64,000 nucleotides of DNA, taken from contig CANMIP010000022.1 of the NCBI GenBank assembly GCA_947497945.1, forward strand, positions 1 to 64,000, given 5' to 3'. Every line of letters starts with the position of its first letter. The stretch's first letter is position 1. Under the pieces are notes generated by a model. It saw nothing but the letters and a program-made list of their open reading frames with translations, did no database searches and was not told the origin of the DNA. The DNA comes from an uncultured Tropicimonas sp. (GTDB taxonomy: Bacteria > Pseudomonadota > Alphaproteobacteria > Rhodobacterales > Rhodobacteraceae). This document shows, in pieces, positions 1 to 8,448 of the stretch. Made by a program: the position numbers and the translations under genes.

Positions 1-398
1 GTTTGCCAACGCGGGCCGACGCCGCGCCAAACCGATAACTCACACCGCGGCCCGCATCAGAAAACCTTCACCACAGCGGAACTTGACGCGCACGACCAAG
101 TGAGACGCTTGCGGAACTCGAAGATCAGCGGATCGGTTCAATTTCACCCGCGAAACGAACCATCGCGCTCGCGCGACAACTGACGGTTAGGCATTGGCCC
201 GAAAGACAATGGCGACGCAGGCGCCGGCATGGCGGCTTCGCCTTGAGTCCATGCCAATCAGCGCTCAGCCCCATTATCCCCTAGCGGCTTTTTCAACCGT
301 TCGAGCTTCGGCAGCCGAGGCAGACCCCACCAATCCATGCTAAGCCCCTCTCAGCCATCACGGCCTGCCGCCCATACACGCCAGAAAAGGGAAACCAC
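1..398. other. Left-edge region without a recognised gene
   Basis: No product is recognisable here on either strand. Plus-strand frame 1 is open from base 1 to a TGA at 181-183 (about 60 residues, rich in Arg, Asn and His). It could be the tail of a gene lying to the left, but it resembles nothing I know. Bases 184-398 hold no convincing promoter, RNA gene or terminator. Confidence 0.4.
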
Positions 399-1010
399 AT
401 GGCCCGACAGAACCGCGTCCTCGCAACAGGCGAGATCGTAGCGCACCCCGCCCGCGGCCTCTTCATGGGAAATCGCGGCATCCTGCATGACGAGACCGGA
501 CGTCTCGGCGCCAGCCGCTGGCGACACCCGAACTGGGTCTGCTGCCGTCTCGCCTTCAAGGAACGCCGGCGCAAGATCCTGTCGCCCGGCGCCTATACCG
601 AGCTCTTTTTCCTCGATGAAGCCGTCGCCCTCGCCGCCGGCCACCGGCCTTGCGCCGAATGCCGTCGCGCGGCGTACCGCGCCTTCCGCGCCGCCTGGGA
701 AGACAGCCTCGGTCCGCCCGGCCGCGCTGCCGATCTCGACCGGGCGCTCCACGCCGGCCGCGTGACCCGCAGCCGCCGGCAGGTCCGCCACGAGGCCCCT
801 GCCCCCGGCCTGCCCGACGGCGCCGTCTTTCTCTGGCAGGAAACGCCGATGCTGGCGCTTTCCGGCGCGGCCCTGCCGCTCGCGCCCGAAGGTTATGGCG
901 CGCCGCGCGATCGCCCCGCCGGCCCCGTGACGGTGCTGACCCCGGCGCCGACACTTGCCGTCCTGCGCGCCGGCTTCCGCCCCGTGATCCATCCCAGTGC
1001 GTCGCCTTGA
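399..1010 (+). CDS. Conserved protein with an Ada-like zinc-knuckle motif, function unknown
   Basis: A 203-residue protein preceded by an AAGGGA ribosome site 8 bases before the ATG. No signal peptide or membrane segment is seen. Around residues 70-88 it has the pattern ELFFLDEAVALAAGHRPCAE followed by CRR. This strongly recalls the second half of the Ada N-terminal zinc domain, where an EALAAGFRPC segment carries the last two zinc cysteines (C-x2-C). An adjacent Cys-Cys pair near residue 48 could supply the other ligands, but with a longer spacing than in Ada. Ada's zinc domain repairs methylphosphotriesters in DNA. That this protein binds zinc or DNA is inference from the motif only. It stands alone, without an AraC HTH or alkyltransferase domain. 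Downstream is an unrelated ExoD gene. Confidence 0.75.
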   Translation: MARQNRVLATGEIVAHPARGLFMGNRGILHDETGRLGASRWRHPNWVCCRLAFKERRRKILSPGAYTELFFLDEAVALAAGHRPCAECRRAAYRAFRAAWEDSLGPPGRAADLDRALHAGRVTRSRRQVRHEAPAPGLPDGAVFLWQETPMLALSGAALPLAPEGYGAPRDRPAGPVTVLTPAPTLAVLRAGFRPVIHPSASP

Positions 1011-1070
1011 CCCTCCCATGTCCCGTGGAGCCGGGATAGCGTTCCCCTGTAACGATCATTCCGGAATCGC

Positions 1071-1670
1071 ATGTCCCGTCCCGACAAGGAACCACCCCTC
1101 GAAAGCATGTTGCAGGCTCTGTCCGACACCATCGGCACGCGCCAGAAGGTGTTCCTCGGGGAGCTGACGGATTCGCTGGGCACGCGCGGCTTCGGCCCGG
1201 TCATCCTGCTCGCCTCGGCCATGACGATGCTGCCGACGGGAATCATCCCCGGGGTTCCGGCCTTCATGGGTCTGATCATGATCCTGGCGGGCGCGCAGAT
1301 GCTGACTGGGCATCGCGAACTCTGGCTGCCGCCGCGCATCTACGCCATCCAGCTGCCCGGCCCGGCGCTCCTGCGTGGCATTGCGCGGGCCGAACCGATG
1401 GCAATCAAGCTCGAGCGCTACATCAAGGCGCGCTGGCAGTTTCTCGTCAACTGGCAGGTCTTCTTGTGGCTGATCGCGCTGGTCATGATCTTCTCGGCCC
1501 TGCTCATCATCACCATCGGCGCCATCCCCGGCCTTCCCTTCCTCCTGGCCATGCATATTCTCGCCTTCGGACTCGGCCTGACCACCGGCGACGGACGCTT
1601 CATCGTGGCAGGATTCGTGATCTTCCTGCCCTCTGCCTGGCTCGCGGCCTGGCTGTCCGGCCTGCTCTGA
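1071..1670 (+). CDS. ExoD family membrane protein
   Basis: A 199-residue protein of the ExoD (exopolysaccharide synthesis, ExoD) family. The N-terminal third is soluble and contains a GTRGFGPVILLASAMTMLPT segment typical of the family. A long hydrophobic block at about residues 42-80 has proline-glycine breaks (TGIIPGVPAF), and a second hydrophobic half at about 125-197 carries the matching IGAIPGLPF motif, suggesting an internal duplication. ExoD in Sinorhizobium affects exopolysaccharide production and alkaline or symbiotic fitness, but its biochemical role is unknown. The ribosome site before the ATG is weak. It stands alone between the unknown zinc-motif protein and a helicase gene on the same strand. 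Confidence 0.85.
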   Translation: MSRPDKEPPLESMLQALSDTIGTRQKVFLGELTDSLGTRGFGPVILLASAMTMLPTGIIPGVPAFMGLIMILAGAQMLTGHRELWLPPRIYAIQLPGPALLRGIARAEPMAIKLERYIKARWQFLVNWQVFLWLIALVMIFSALLIITIGAIPGLPFLLAMHILAFGLGLTTGDGRFIVAGFVIFLPSAWLAAWLSGLL

Positions 1671-1840
1671 GCTCTTTTCTGCCCTCTTGCGCATGGTTTC
1701 GGGCGCTTGCGTTGACCCCGGCGCGGCACTGGGTTAAACCGCCCCTGCCCGCGATGCGCGCGAGGCAATCCGCCGGGGCGTCAAGGTGTTACGTCCCAAC
1801 CCCAAAGCGGCCCCAAACGTGCCGCCAAGAATGGACGTTC

Positions 1841-3199
1841 ATGACCAAATTTTCCGATCTGAGCCTGGACCCGAAGGTCCTCAAAGCCATCGAGGACACC
1901 GGCTACGAAACGCCGACACCGATCCAGGCGGGGGCTATCCCGCCCGCGCTCGAAGGCAAGGACGTGCTCGGCATCGCCCAGACCGGCACTGGCAAGACCG
2001 CTTCCTTCGTGCTGCCGATGATCACCATGCTCGGCCGTGGCCGTGCCCGGGCCCGCATGCCCCGCAGCCTCGTCCTCGCACCGACGCGCGAACTGGCCGC
2101 TCAGGTTGCCGAGAATTTCGAGACCTATGCCAAGCACACCAGGCTCACCAAGGCGCTGCTGATCGGCGGCGTGTCCTTCGGCGAGCAAGACAAGCTGATC
2201 GACAAGGGCGTCGACGTGCTGATCGCCACGCCCGGCCGCCTGCTCGATCATTTCGAGCGCGGCAAGCTGCTGCTCACCGGCGTGCAGGTCATGGTCGTCG
2301 ACGAGGCCGACCGGATGCTCGACATGGGATTCATCCCCGATATCGAGCGCATCTTCCAGCTCACGCCCTTCACCCGTCAGACGCTGTTCTTCTCGGCCAC
2401 CATGCCGCCGGAGATCGAGCGCATCACCAACACCTTCCTGCACGCCCCCGTCAAGATCGAGGTTGCCCGCCAGGCGACGGCCTCCGAGACGATCACCCAG
2501 GGGCTGGTGCAGTTCAAACCCTCCCGCCGCGACCGCGCGGCGCAGGAAAAGCGCACCATGCTGCGCGAGATCATCAAGAGCGAGGGCGAAGCCTGCCGCA
2601 ACGCGATCATCTTCTGCAACCGCAAGGTGGATGTCGATATCGTTGCAAAGTCCTTGAAAAAGCACGGATTGAACGCGGAGCCGATCCATGGCGACCTCGA
2701 CCAGGCGCACCGGACGCGCACGCTTGACGGATTCCGCGATGGCTCGATCACATTCCTCGTGGCCTCTGACGTCGCCGCGCGCGGTCTCGACATTCCGAAC
2801 GTGTCCCATGTCTTCAACTATGACGTGCCGAACCATTCGGAGGATTACATCCACCGTATCGGCCGCACCGGTCGCGCCGGGCGCGAGGGCACCGCGATCA
2901 CCCTCGCCACGCCCGCGGACGAGAAGCAACTTGCCGGTGTCGAGAATCTGGTGAAGCAGGAAATCCCGCGCCTCGAAGCGCCCGAACTGCCCAAGCGCGA
3001 GCGCCGTCCCCGCCGGGGCGAGGCCCCCGCCGAGGAACAGGCCGCCGCGCCGCGCGAAGAGCCTGCGCGCCACGAGGAGCCGAGTTCCGGCAAGCCGCCG
3101 CGTCGCAATCGCGGCCGCCGCAACGAGCCGCGCGACAACGGTCCTGTTGTCGGCATGGGCGATCACGTTCCCGACTTCATCCTGCGCTCCTTCTCCTGA
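1841..3199 (+). CDS. DEAD-box ATP-dependent RNA helicase, RhlE type
   Basis: A 452-residue helicase that unwinds RNA duplexes, probably in ribosome assembly or mRNA turnover. The start chosen gives MTKFSDLSLDPKVL, the usual N-terminus; the frame runs open further upstream but without family sequence. All core motifs are present: Q motif (TPIQ), Walker A AQTGTGKT, PTREL, TPGR, DEAD in VVDEADRMLDMGF, SAT, RGLD and HRIGRTGRAG, over residues 1-375. The tail from about 385 is a low-complexity Arg/Glu/Pro-rich extension (RRPRRGEAP; RRNRGRR), typical of RhlE-like enzymes and probably an RNA-binding tether. It lies alone on its strand. The convergent rnj gene nearby is another RNA-metabolism gene, but no operon link is visible. 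Confidence 0.95.
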   Translation: MTKFSDLSLDPKVLKAIEDTGYETPTPIQAGAIPPALEGKDVLGIAQTGTGKTASFVLPMITMLGRGRARARMPRSLVLAPTRELAAQVAENFETYAKHTRLTKALLIGGVSFGEQDKLIDKGVDVLIATPGRLLDHFERGKLLLTGVQVMVVDEADRMLDMGFIPDIERIFQLTPFTRQTLFFSATMPPEIERITNTFLHAPVKIEVARQATASETITQGLVQFKPSRRDRAAQEKRTMLREIIKSEGEACRNAIIFCNRKVDVDIVAKSLKKHGLNAEPIHGDLDQAHRTRTLDGFRDGSITFLVASDVAARGLDIPNVSHVFNYDVPNHSEDYIHRIGRTGRAGREGTAITLATPADEKQLAGVENLVKQEIPRLEAPELPKRERRPRRGEAPAEEQAAAPREEPARHEEPSSGKPPRRNRGRRNEPRDNGPVVGMGDHVPDFILRSFS

Positions 3200-3328
3200 A
3201 CGGTTTGACGACCGTCTCCTGAACGCTCGCCCCGGCGACGCCGCGCCGCTATGCGCGCCGGTGGCAACTGGCCATATGTGGGAAGCTGTGGCAGGTTTAC
3301 GTGCGAGGAAGCGAACAGGAGCCCAGGA

Positions 3329-3751
3329 ATGGAGTGGCTGATCTATCTCAGCAAGGCTGCAGTCTCCCCGGCGTCGCAGGACGCCGCCAGCATCTATCTG
3401 ACAGCCCGCAAACGCAACGAAGCCCTCGGTCTGACCGGGTACCTGCACCGCGAACAGGGCTGTTTCCTGCAATATCTCGAAGGTCCCTCCGAGGGGCTTG
3501 ACCAGCTCCTGCTGAGCCTGCGCCGGGACTGGCGCCACAGCGACATGCGCGTGTTGCATCGCGCGCCGCTGCAGCAGCGGCGCTTTCCCGGGTGGAACAT
3601 GGAATTCACCGAAACCCCGGCAACAAGCTACGCGATCTGGTCCGGAACGGAGGGCAACAGCGAGCCGCTGTTCAACGGCCCGATCGCGCAGGCCAGCGCC
3701 GAGGACCTTCTGGCCTTTATCGAGATCGTCCGGAACGCGCCGCCCGAATAG
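3329..3751 (+). CDS. Single-domain BLUF blue-light photoreceptor
   Basis: A 140-residue protein made almost entirely of a BLUF domain, which binds FAD and senses blue light. Aligned by eye with Slr1694/AppA, the photocycle residues are all present: Tyr6 (LIYLS), Asn30 (RNEALGLTG), Gln48 (CFLQYLEG), Trp89 and Met91 (FPGWNME). The frame is open upstream, but the ATG at 3329 is preceded by AGGAGCCCAGGA and begins exactly at the first BLUF strand. Residues 95-140 form a short C-terminal extension, as in short BLUF proteins that act by binding a partner. No EAL, cyclase or SCHIC output domain is attached, so its partner is unknown. It converges on rnj with 20 bases between the stops. Confidence 0.92.
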   Translation: MEWLIYLSKAAVSPASQDAASIYLTARKRNEALGLTGYLHREQGCFLQYLEGPSEGLDQLLLSLRRDWRHSDMRVLHRAPLQQRRFPGWNMEFTETPATSYAIWSGTEGNSEPLFNGPIAQASAEDLLAFIEIVRNAPPE

Positions 3752-3771
3752 GCCGGACGGCGCGGAAGGCC

Positions 3772-5442
3772 TCAACCCAGCCGCGAAATCACGACGACAA
3801 CTTCGGGCTTCTTGCCGATCTCCTCGACCGAAACCTGCCGGACTACCCGCCGCAGCGCAGTGTCGAGCTTTTCATCATCCACGAGCAGCTTGTCATCGGC
3901 CCGCGCCAGGAATTGCGCGGTCTCGTTCTCGATCAGGTCGACCAGCGCCGAGCGCGACCGCCCGGTCTCGGCCAGCCCCATCAGCTCGGCCCAGGGCTCG
4001 CCCAGCGGCTCGTCTTCCTCGTCCAGGATCACGTTGAGCAGGACCAGCCCGTTCAGCGCCATCCGGATCCGGTTGCGGACAACGCCGTCCATCGCGCCGA
4101 TCTTCTGGGTGCCGTCGAGATAGACCCGCCCGGTCTCGACATGTTCACAGACCACCGGCCGATCGCCCGTCAGGTCGAGCATGGTCCCGTTGGTTGCGAC
4201 GATCGAGGGGTAGCCCTTCGCGGTGGCCACTTCCGAATGGCGTCGCAGCATCCGGTGTTCACCATGCATCGGCACCACCATCTGCGGGTGCATCAGCTCA
4301 TGCACCGCTTCGAGGTCCGGCCGGTTGGCATGGCCCGAAACGTGGTAGAGCGTCGAGCTGTCATCGACGACATTCACGCCCTTCTCGGAGAAAGCATTCA
4401 GGATCCGCAACACGCCGCGCTCATTGCCCGGGATGGTCTTGGAGGAAAAGAGGAACGTGTCCCCTTCGGCCAGTTCCAGCCCGAGATACTTGCCGCGCGC
4501 GAGCTGTGCGCTCGCCGCCCGCCGTTCGCCCTGCGAGCCGGTCACGATCAGCATCAGGTTCTCGCGCGGCAGATCCTCGGCCTCTTCATGGCCGATCACC
4601 GGCGGGAAATCGGTCAGCACACCGGTCTCGACCGCCGCCTGCACCATCCGAAGCATCGCCCGCCCCATCAGGCAGACCGAGCGCCCGGCCTCGTGCCCCG
4701 CCTCGGCCAGCGTCTTCACGCGGGCAACGTTGGAGGCGAAGGTCGTGGTCACGAACATGCCCGGGCTTTGCAGCACGAGATCGCGGATATTGTTCACCAG
4801 CGTCGATTCCGAACGGCCGGGCGAGTCGACATGGACATTGGTCGAGTCGCAGATCAGCGCTTTCACGCCATCGGCGGCGATGCCATGCCAGAGCTGCGCG
4901 TCGAAAGGCTCGCCGACAACCGGCGCCCCGTCGAGCTTGAAATCGCCGGTATGCACGATCCGGCCCGCCGGCGTGTCGAGGATCAGCCCCGAGCTTTCCG
5001 GGATCGAATGCGAGACCGGCAGGAAGGAGAGCTGGAACGGGCCCGCCTCCAGCGTCTCCGGGAAGGGCTCGACAACATGGATCTGGGACGCATCCGCGCC
5101 GCGCTCCTCCATCTTGCGATGCAGCAGGTGGCCGGTGAAGCGGCGGCAATAGACCGGCGCGCGCAGCTCGGACCAGAAATGCCCGACGCCACCGATATGG
5201 TCTTCATGGCCATGGGTGACGACGATCGCCTCCAGCCGGTCGGCCCGCTCGATGAGCCAGGACATGTCCGGGAAGATCAGGTCCACGCCCGGCGTGCCAT
5301 CCATGTCGGGGAAGGTCACACCGAGATCGACCAGGATCAGACGCTCCTTGCCGGGCGCCCCCCAACCATAGACATAGGCATTCATCCCGACTTCGCCCGC
5401 CCCGCCCAGGGGCAGGTAGATCAACCGTTCCGCACCGCTCAT
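3772..5442 (-). CDS. rnj: Ribonuclease J
   Basis: A 556-residue metallo-beta-lactamase/beta-CASP ribonuclease with 5'-to-3' exo- and endonuclease activity in rRNA maturation and mRNA decay. The zinc motif HGHEDH covers residues 77-82. A second metal-site histidine lies in LPVSHSIPE, followed by HTGDFK, and beta-CASP motifs follow (ICDSTNVHVDSPG; SGHANRPDLEAVH). The length is normal for alphaproteobacterial RNase J. Its ATG follows the coaX stop codon with no gap (coaX TAG at 5443-5445), so it is the last gene of birA-coaX-rnj. This gene order is common in Rhodobacterales. Confidence 0.97.
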   Translation of the reverse strand: MSGAERLIYLPLGGAGEVGMNAYVYGWGAPGKERLILVDLGVTFPDMDGTPGVDLIFPDMSWLIERADRLEAIVVTHGHEDHIGGVGHFWSELRAPVYCRRFTGHLLHRKMEERGADASQIHVVEPFPETLEAGPFQLSFLPVSHSIPESSGLILDTPAGRIVHTGDFKLDGAPVVGEPFDAQLWHGIAADGVKALICDSTNVHVDSPGRSESTLVNNIRDLVLQSPGMFVTTTFASNVARVKTLAEAGHEAGRSVCLMGRAMLRMVQAAVETGVLTDFPPVIGHEEAEDLPRENLMLIVTGSQGERRAASAQLARGKYLGLELAEGDTFLFSSKTIPGNERGVLRILNAFSEKGVNVVDDSSTLYHVSGHANRPDLEAVHELMHPQMVVPMHGEHRMLRRHSEVATAKGYPSIVATNGTMLDLTGDRPVVCEHVETGRVYLDGTQKIGAMDGVVRNRIRMALNGLVLLNVILDEEDEPLGEPWAELMGLAETGRSRSALVDLIENETAQFLARADDKLLVDDEKLDTALRRVVRQVSVEEIGKKPEVVVVISRLG

Positions 5443-6216
5443 CTACTGGTTTTCCTTGTTGTAGCGATGGATGACCGTCAGGCCGTGCATCGTCAGATCG
5501 TCTTCAATCACATCGAACAGAACTTCACCCTGGCTGAAGAGCGGCGCAAGCCCTCCGGTGCCAATGATCGTCATGGGCCGTTCGCGCTCCGCGAGAATCC
5601 TGTCACAGATCCCCCGGACCAGCCCGTGATAGCCCCAATAGACCCCCGATTGCATGCAGTCGACCGTATTCGTGCCGATCACCTTCCCGGGACGGGTAAT
5701 GTCGACATGCGGCAGGGCCGCGGCGGCAAGGTGCAGCGCCTCCAGCGAGAGATTCACCCCCGGCGCGATCACCCCGCCAATATAGGCGCCGTCCTTGGAG
5801 ACCACGTCGAAGGTTGTCGCGGTGCCGAAATCGACCACCACGAGGTCGCCGCCATGGCGGTCGAAGGCGCCGGCGGTGTTGACCAGCCGGTCCGGGCCGA
5901 CCTGCGCGCCGCGGTCCACGCGGGGCGGGTGCGGTAGCAGGCAATCGGGCTTGCCGACGACCAGCGGACGGCAGTTGAAATACCGGTCCGCCAGCACGCG
6001 CAGGTTGAAGACCACGCGCGGCACGGTGGAGGAGATGATGACCTCGTCGATCTCCACATCGAGACCGTCATGTTGCATCAGGGTCGAGAACCAGACGAAA
6101 TACTGGTCCGCCGTGCGCTGGTGCTCGGTCGCCGTGCGCACCGTTGTCAGGAATTTCGTGCCGTCCCAGACGGAGAAGACGGTGTTGGTGTTTCCGGTAT
6201 CGATGCACAGAAGCAT
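5443..6216 (-). CDS. coaX: Type III pantothenate kinase
   Basis: A 257-residue ASKHA-fold kinase that phosphorylates pantothenate, the first step of coenzyme A synthesis. The phosphate-binding loop DTGNT is at residues 6-10. Further motifs are PPRVDRGAQVGPDRLVNTAG (PHPPR and the GxDR segment) and DFGTATTFDVV, followed by GGVIAPG and the C-terminal IGTGGLA adenosine motif. It is the middle gene of birA-coaX-rnj, with 136 bases upstream to the birA stop. Confidence 0.97.
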   Translation of the reverse strand: MLLCIDTGNTNTVFSVWDGTKFLTTVRTATEHQRTADQYFVWFSTLMQHDGLDVEIDEVIISSTVPRVVFNLRVLADRYFNCRPLVVGKPDCLLPHPPRVDRGAQVGPDRLVNTAGAFDRHGGDLVVVDFGTATTFDVVSKDGAYIGGVIAPGVNLSLEALHLAAAALPHVDITRPGKVIGTNTVDCMQSGVYWGYHGLVRGICDRILAERERPMTIIGTGGLAPLFSQGEVLFDVIEDDLTMHGLTVIHRYNKENQ

Positions 6217-6352
6217 GGGGAAGCCTCGGGGTGGAAGTTGGGGTTCTGGCGTATCAGATCAAGCAATTCCAGTGGGTTACACGGGCCGATCTACGACGTG
6301 TTCGGCTCTTGCACAAGCAGCCCGGTGGTCGTGATCGCATTCCCTGCCCCCC

Positions 6353-7117
6353 TCAGAAGAAGATATCCGCCGCTGGGATGGTGCGCTGCCCCTTGGCGTC
6401 ACGCAAGACGATATTGCCGGCATCGTCGATGGTTTCGAAAGTGCCGGTGATCTCCTCGCTGGCGGTGCGCGCGGTCACGACCTCGCCGAGACGTGCGGCG
6501 CGGGCAAGCCAGGCCTCGCGGATCGGGGCGAAGCCATAGGTCGAGAGCTGGGTCTCGTAGCGCGCATAGGCGGGGGCGAGCGCGTCGAGAAAGGCCTCGG
6601 GTGAGATCGAAGCGCCGGTTTCCGCGCGCAACGAAACCGGGCGGAGAGCGCGGGGCTCGACCTCCGCCGGCTGCGGCGCGCTGGCGAGATTCACGCCGAT
6701 GCCGATGGAGAGGAAGGAGACATCGCCCCCCTGCCCGGCGGATTCCAGCAGGATGCCCGCCACCTTGCCGCCATTGAGCAGCACGTCATTGGGCCATTTG
6801 AGCGTGAAGGGCGTCGTGCGACCGGTCGTGGCGACGAAGGCGTCGAAAAGCGCCAACGAGGCGGTGAAGCTGCGCAGGGCGGCGAGGCCGGCGCCAAGCG
6901 CGGGGCGCATGACCAGCGTGGCGGCGAAATTGCCTTTCGGATTGACCCAGGCGCGGCCACGGCGCCCGCGGGCCGCGGTCTGGTTGAGCGCGAGGATCCA
7001 GGTCGGTCCGGAGATCGACGCCACGCGCCGCTGCGCCTCGGCCATTGTGCTGTCGGTTTCCGGCAGCACCGCGCGGTCATAGCCGGCGGGCCAGTCATTG
7101 GGGAGGGTCGCGGTCAT
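6353..7117 (-). CDS. birA: Biotin--[acetyl-CoA-carboxylase] ligase
   Basis: A 254-residue class I biotin protein ligase that makes biotinyl-5'-AMP and transfers biotin to carrier proteins. Motifs are ETDSTMAEA, the adenylate loop GRRGRAWV, LKWPNDVLL and GKVAGILLE, followed by a short C-terminal domain. There is no N-terminal HTH, so it is catalytic only. The start at 7117 (MTATLPNDWPAG) fits the family. An open upstream extension to 7225 looks non-coding. In many Rhodobacterales birA directly follows nuoN; no nuo gene is present here, and the upstream neighbour is a cytochrome c gene beyond a terminator. Confidence 0.93.
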   Translation of the reverse strand: MTATLPNDWPAGYDRAVLPETDSTMAEAQRRVASISGPTWILALNQTAARGRRGRAWVNPKGNFAATLVMRPALGAGLAALRSFTASLALFDAFVATTGRTTPFTLKWPNDVLLNGGKVAGILLESAGQGGDVSFLSIGIGVNLASAPQPAEVEPRALRPVSLRAETGASISPEAFLDALAPAYARYETQLSTYGFAPIREAWLARAARLGEVVTARTASEEITGTFETIDDAGNIVLRDAKGQRTIPAADIFF

Positions 7118-7323
7118 GGCTGGGCCTTCGTCAACGGTTGCTCGCGGCCTTCTATCGCCAAAAGCGGCGGGACGGAACTGCGGCGTGACCGCAGGCAAAT
7201 AGCCGCCCGGAACAACGGTAGCCATGCCGGCGCCTGCCGGTGGGAGGACGCAGCGGCGCGTGAGCCCTGCAGGCTATCCCTGCCAGATCCGAAACAGATC
7301 AGAGCGGTGTACGCGGATGGCAA

Positions 7324-7353
7324 AGCGCCAGCCCGCCGGAGCGGGCTGGCGCT
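7324..7353 (-). terminator. Strong hairpin downstream of the cytochrome c gene
   Basis: A perfect 13-bp stem (7324-7336 with 7341-7353) closes a CGGA/TCCG tetraloop. Read on the minus strand it is followed by TTTG. It lies about 70 bases after the stop of the cytochrome c gene, so it most likely terminates that transcript and separates it from birA. Confidence 0.75.
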
Positions 7354-7425
7354 ACCTCTCGGCGATTGCAAGCAATCACCCGCCGGGAAGGCATTGCACG
7401 GCAACGCCCTGCAGGACGGCGGATG

Positions 7426-8259
7426 TCACTCCGGATCGGGCAGCGGCGGCAGGTGCCGCAGGTAAAGCAGGATCGCGTCGAGATCCTCCGGCGTCATCCG
7501 CGCGTAATAGGCATAGGCCATGGGCGGCATCATCGGGCTGCCATCCGGGCGCATGCCCGTCGTGATCATCTTCCTCAATTCATCATCTTCACGGCCCGCA
7601 AGCCCGTCCGAATGTGTCGTCAGGTTGGACGAGACGGAGGTCCCCCAGGGCCCGTGGAAGGCGAACCCGCCCGCCCCGAGATGGGTTTCGAACATCGGCC
7701 CCATGGGCCCAGGCGTCGAATGGCATTCCATGCAATGGGCCACCGGCCCGGCGAGATAGGCGCCATATTCGACGCTGACGCCGCGTTCCGGCGCAGTCAC
7801 GCTGTCGATGGGCGGGCCATAGGCCGGGGGCAGCGGGATATTGTAGGTCGAGGCCGGCGTGGTCATGTCGCTCGGCGCGACCGTTCGCAGGTAGAGGACG
7901 ATCGAGGCCAGGTCGTCATCGGACAGCCCGCGATAGAGCAACATCGGCATGGGCGGACCGATCACCGAGCCATCGGGCCGGATCCCCTCGCGAATGGCGC
8001 GGGCCAGCTCGGCATCGCTCCACTCCGCAACCCGTCCGCCGGGCGTGATATTCGGTGCCCAGGCTTCGAACATCTCGTTCTTCTCGACCATGAAACCGCC
8101 GAACTCATTGGACAGGTCCAGCCCGTCCGGCCCTTGAGGCGTATGACAATTGCCGCAGGCCGCAGGCCCCTGGACGAGGTATTCCCCCCGCTCGACGCTT
8201 GGCTCCGCGCCGGCCGGAAAGGGGATGGCGAGAGCCGCAAGGAAAAGAAGGTGACGCAT
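7426..8259 (-). CDS. Secreted diheme cytochrome c
   Basis: A 277-residue protein with a signal peptide (residues 1-18, ending PAGA) and two class I cytochrome c domains. Haem sites are CGNCH (35-39) and CMECH (176-180), each followed by a Met-rich segment (GPPMPM; MMPPMAY) that could give the sixth ligand. The repeat structure resembles membrane-dehydrogenase cytochrome subunits (gluconate or alcohol dehydrogenase type), but it has only two haems and no partner dehydrogenase nearby. It probably carries electrons in the periplasm. A GGAG site lies 9 bases before the ATG. It is downstream of and co-directional with the lactonase/ABC operon, 189 bases away. Haem attachment would depend on the Ccm system encoded at the right edge. 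Confidence 0.9.
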   Translation of the reverse strand: MRHLLFLAALAIPFPAGAEPSVERGEYLVQGPAACGNCHTPQGPDGLDLSNEFGGFMVEKNEMFEAWAPNITPGGRVAEWSDAELARAIREGIRPDGSVIGPPMPMLLYRGLSDDDLASIVLYLRTVAPSDMTTPASTYNIPLPPAYGPPIDSVTAPERGVSVEYGAYLAGPVAHCMECHSTPGPMGPMFETHLGAGGFAFHGPWGTSVSSNLTTHSDGLAGREDDELRKMITTGMRPDGSPMMPPMAYAYYARMTPEDLDAILLYLRHLPPLPDPE

Positions 8260-8448
8260 GAAAGAAGTCTCCGCAAAATGAAATGGACCATCAGGTGCAA
8301 AAACTGAAAAAAGGCCGATCGAAAAAAGCCTGATCCATGCAATCTAGCAGATAACTTCCCTCAGGGCACCCTGAGATGCGCGGGCGGCCCGGAGACCGCA
8401 GAGCCACCGGGATGCGCAGTGAGGGCGTCGGGCGGCCCCGCGCGCGGA

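Noticed and set aside
3592-5937. A 781-codon open frame on the plus strand
   Set aside because: It lies antisense to rnj and coaX, which have complete catalytic motifs; its His/Arg/Gln/Asp-rich composition is typical of a high-G+C shadow frame.
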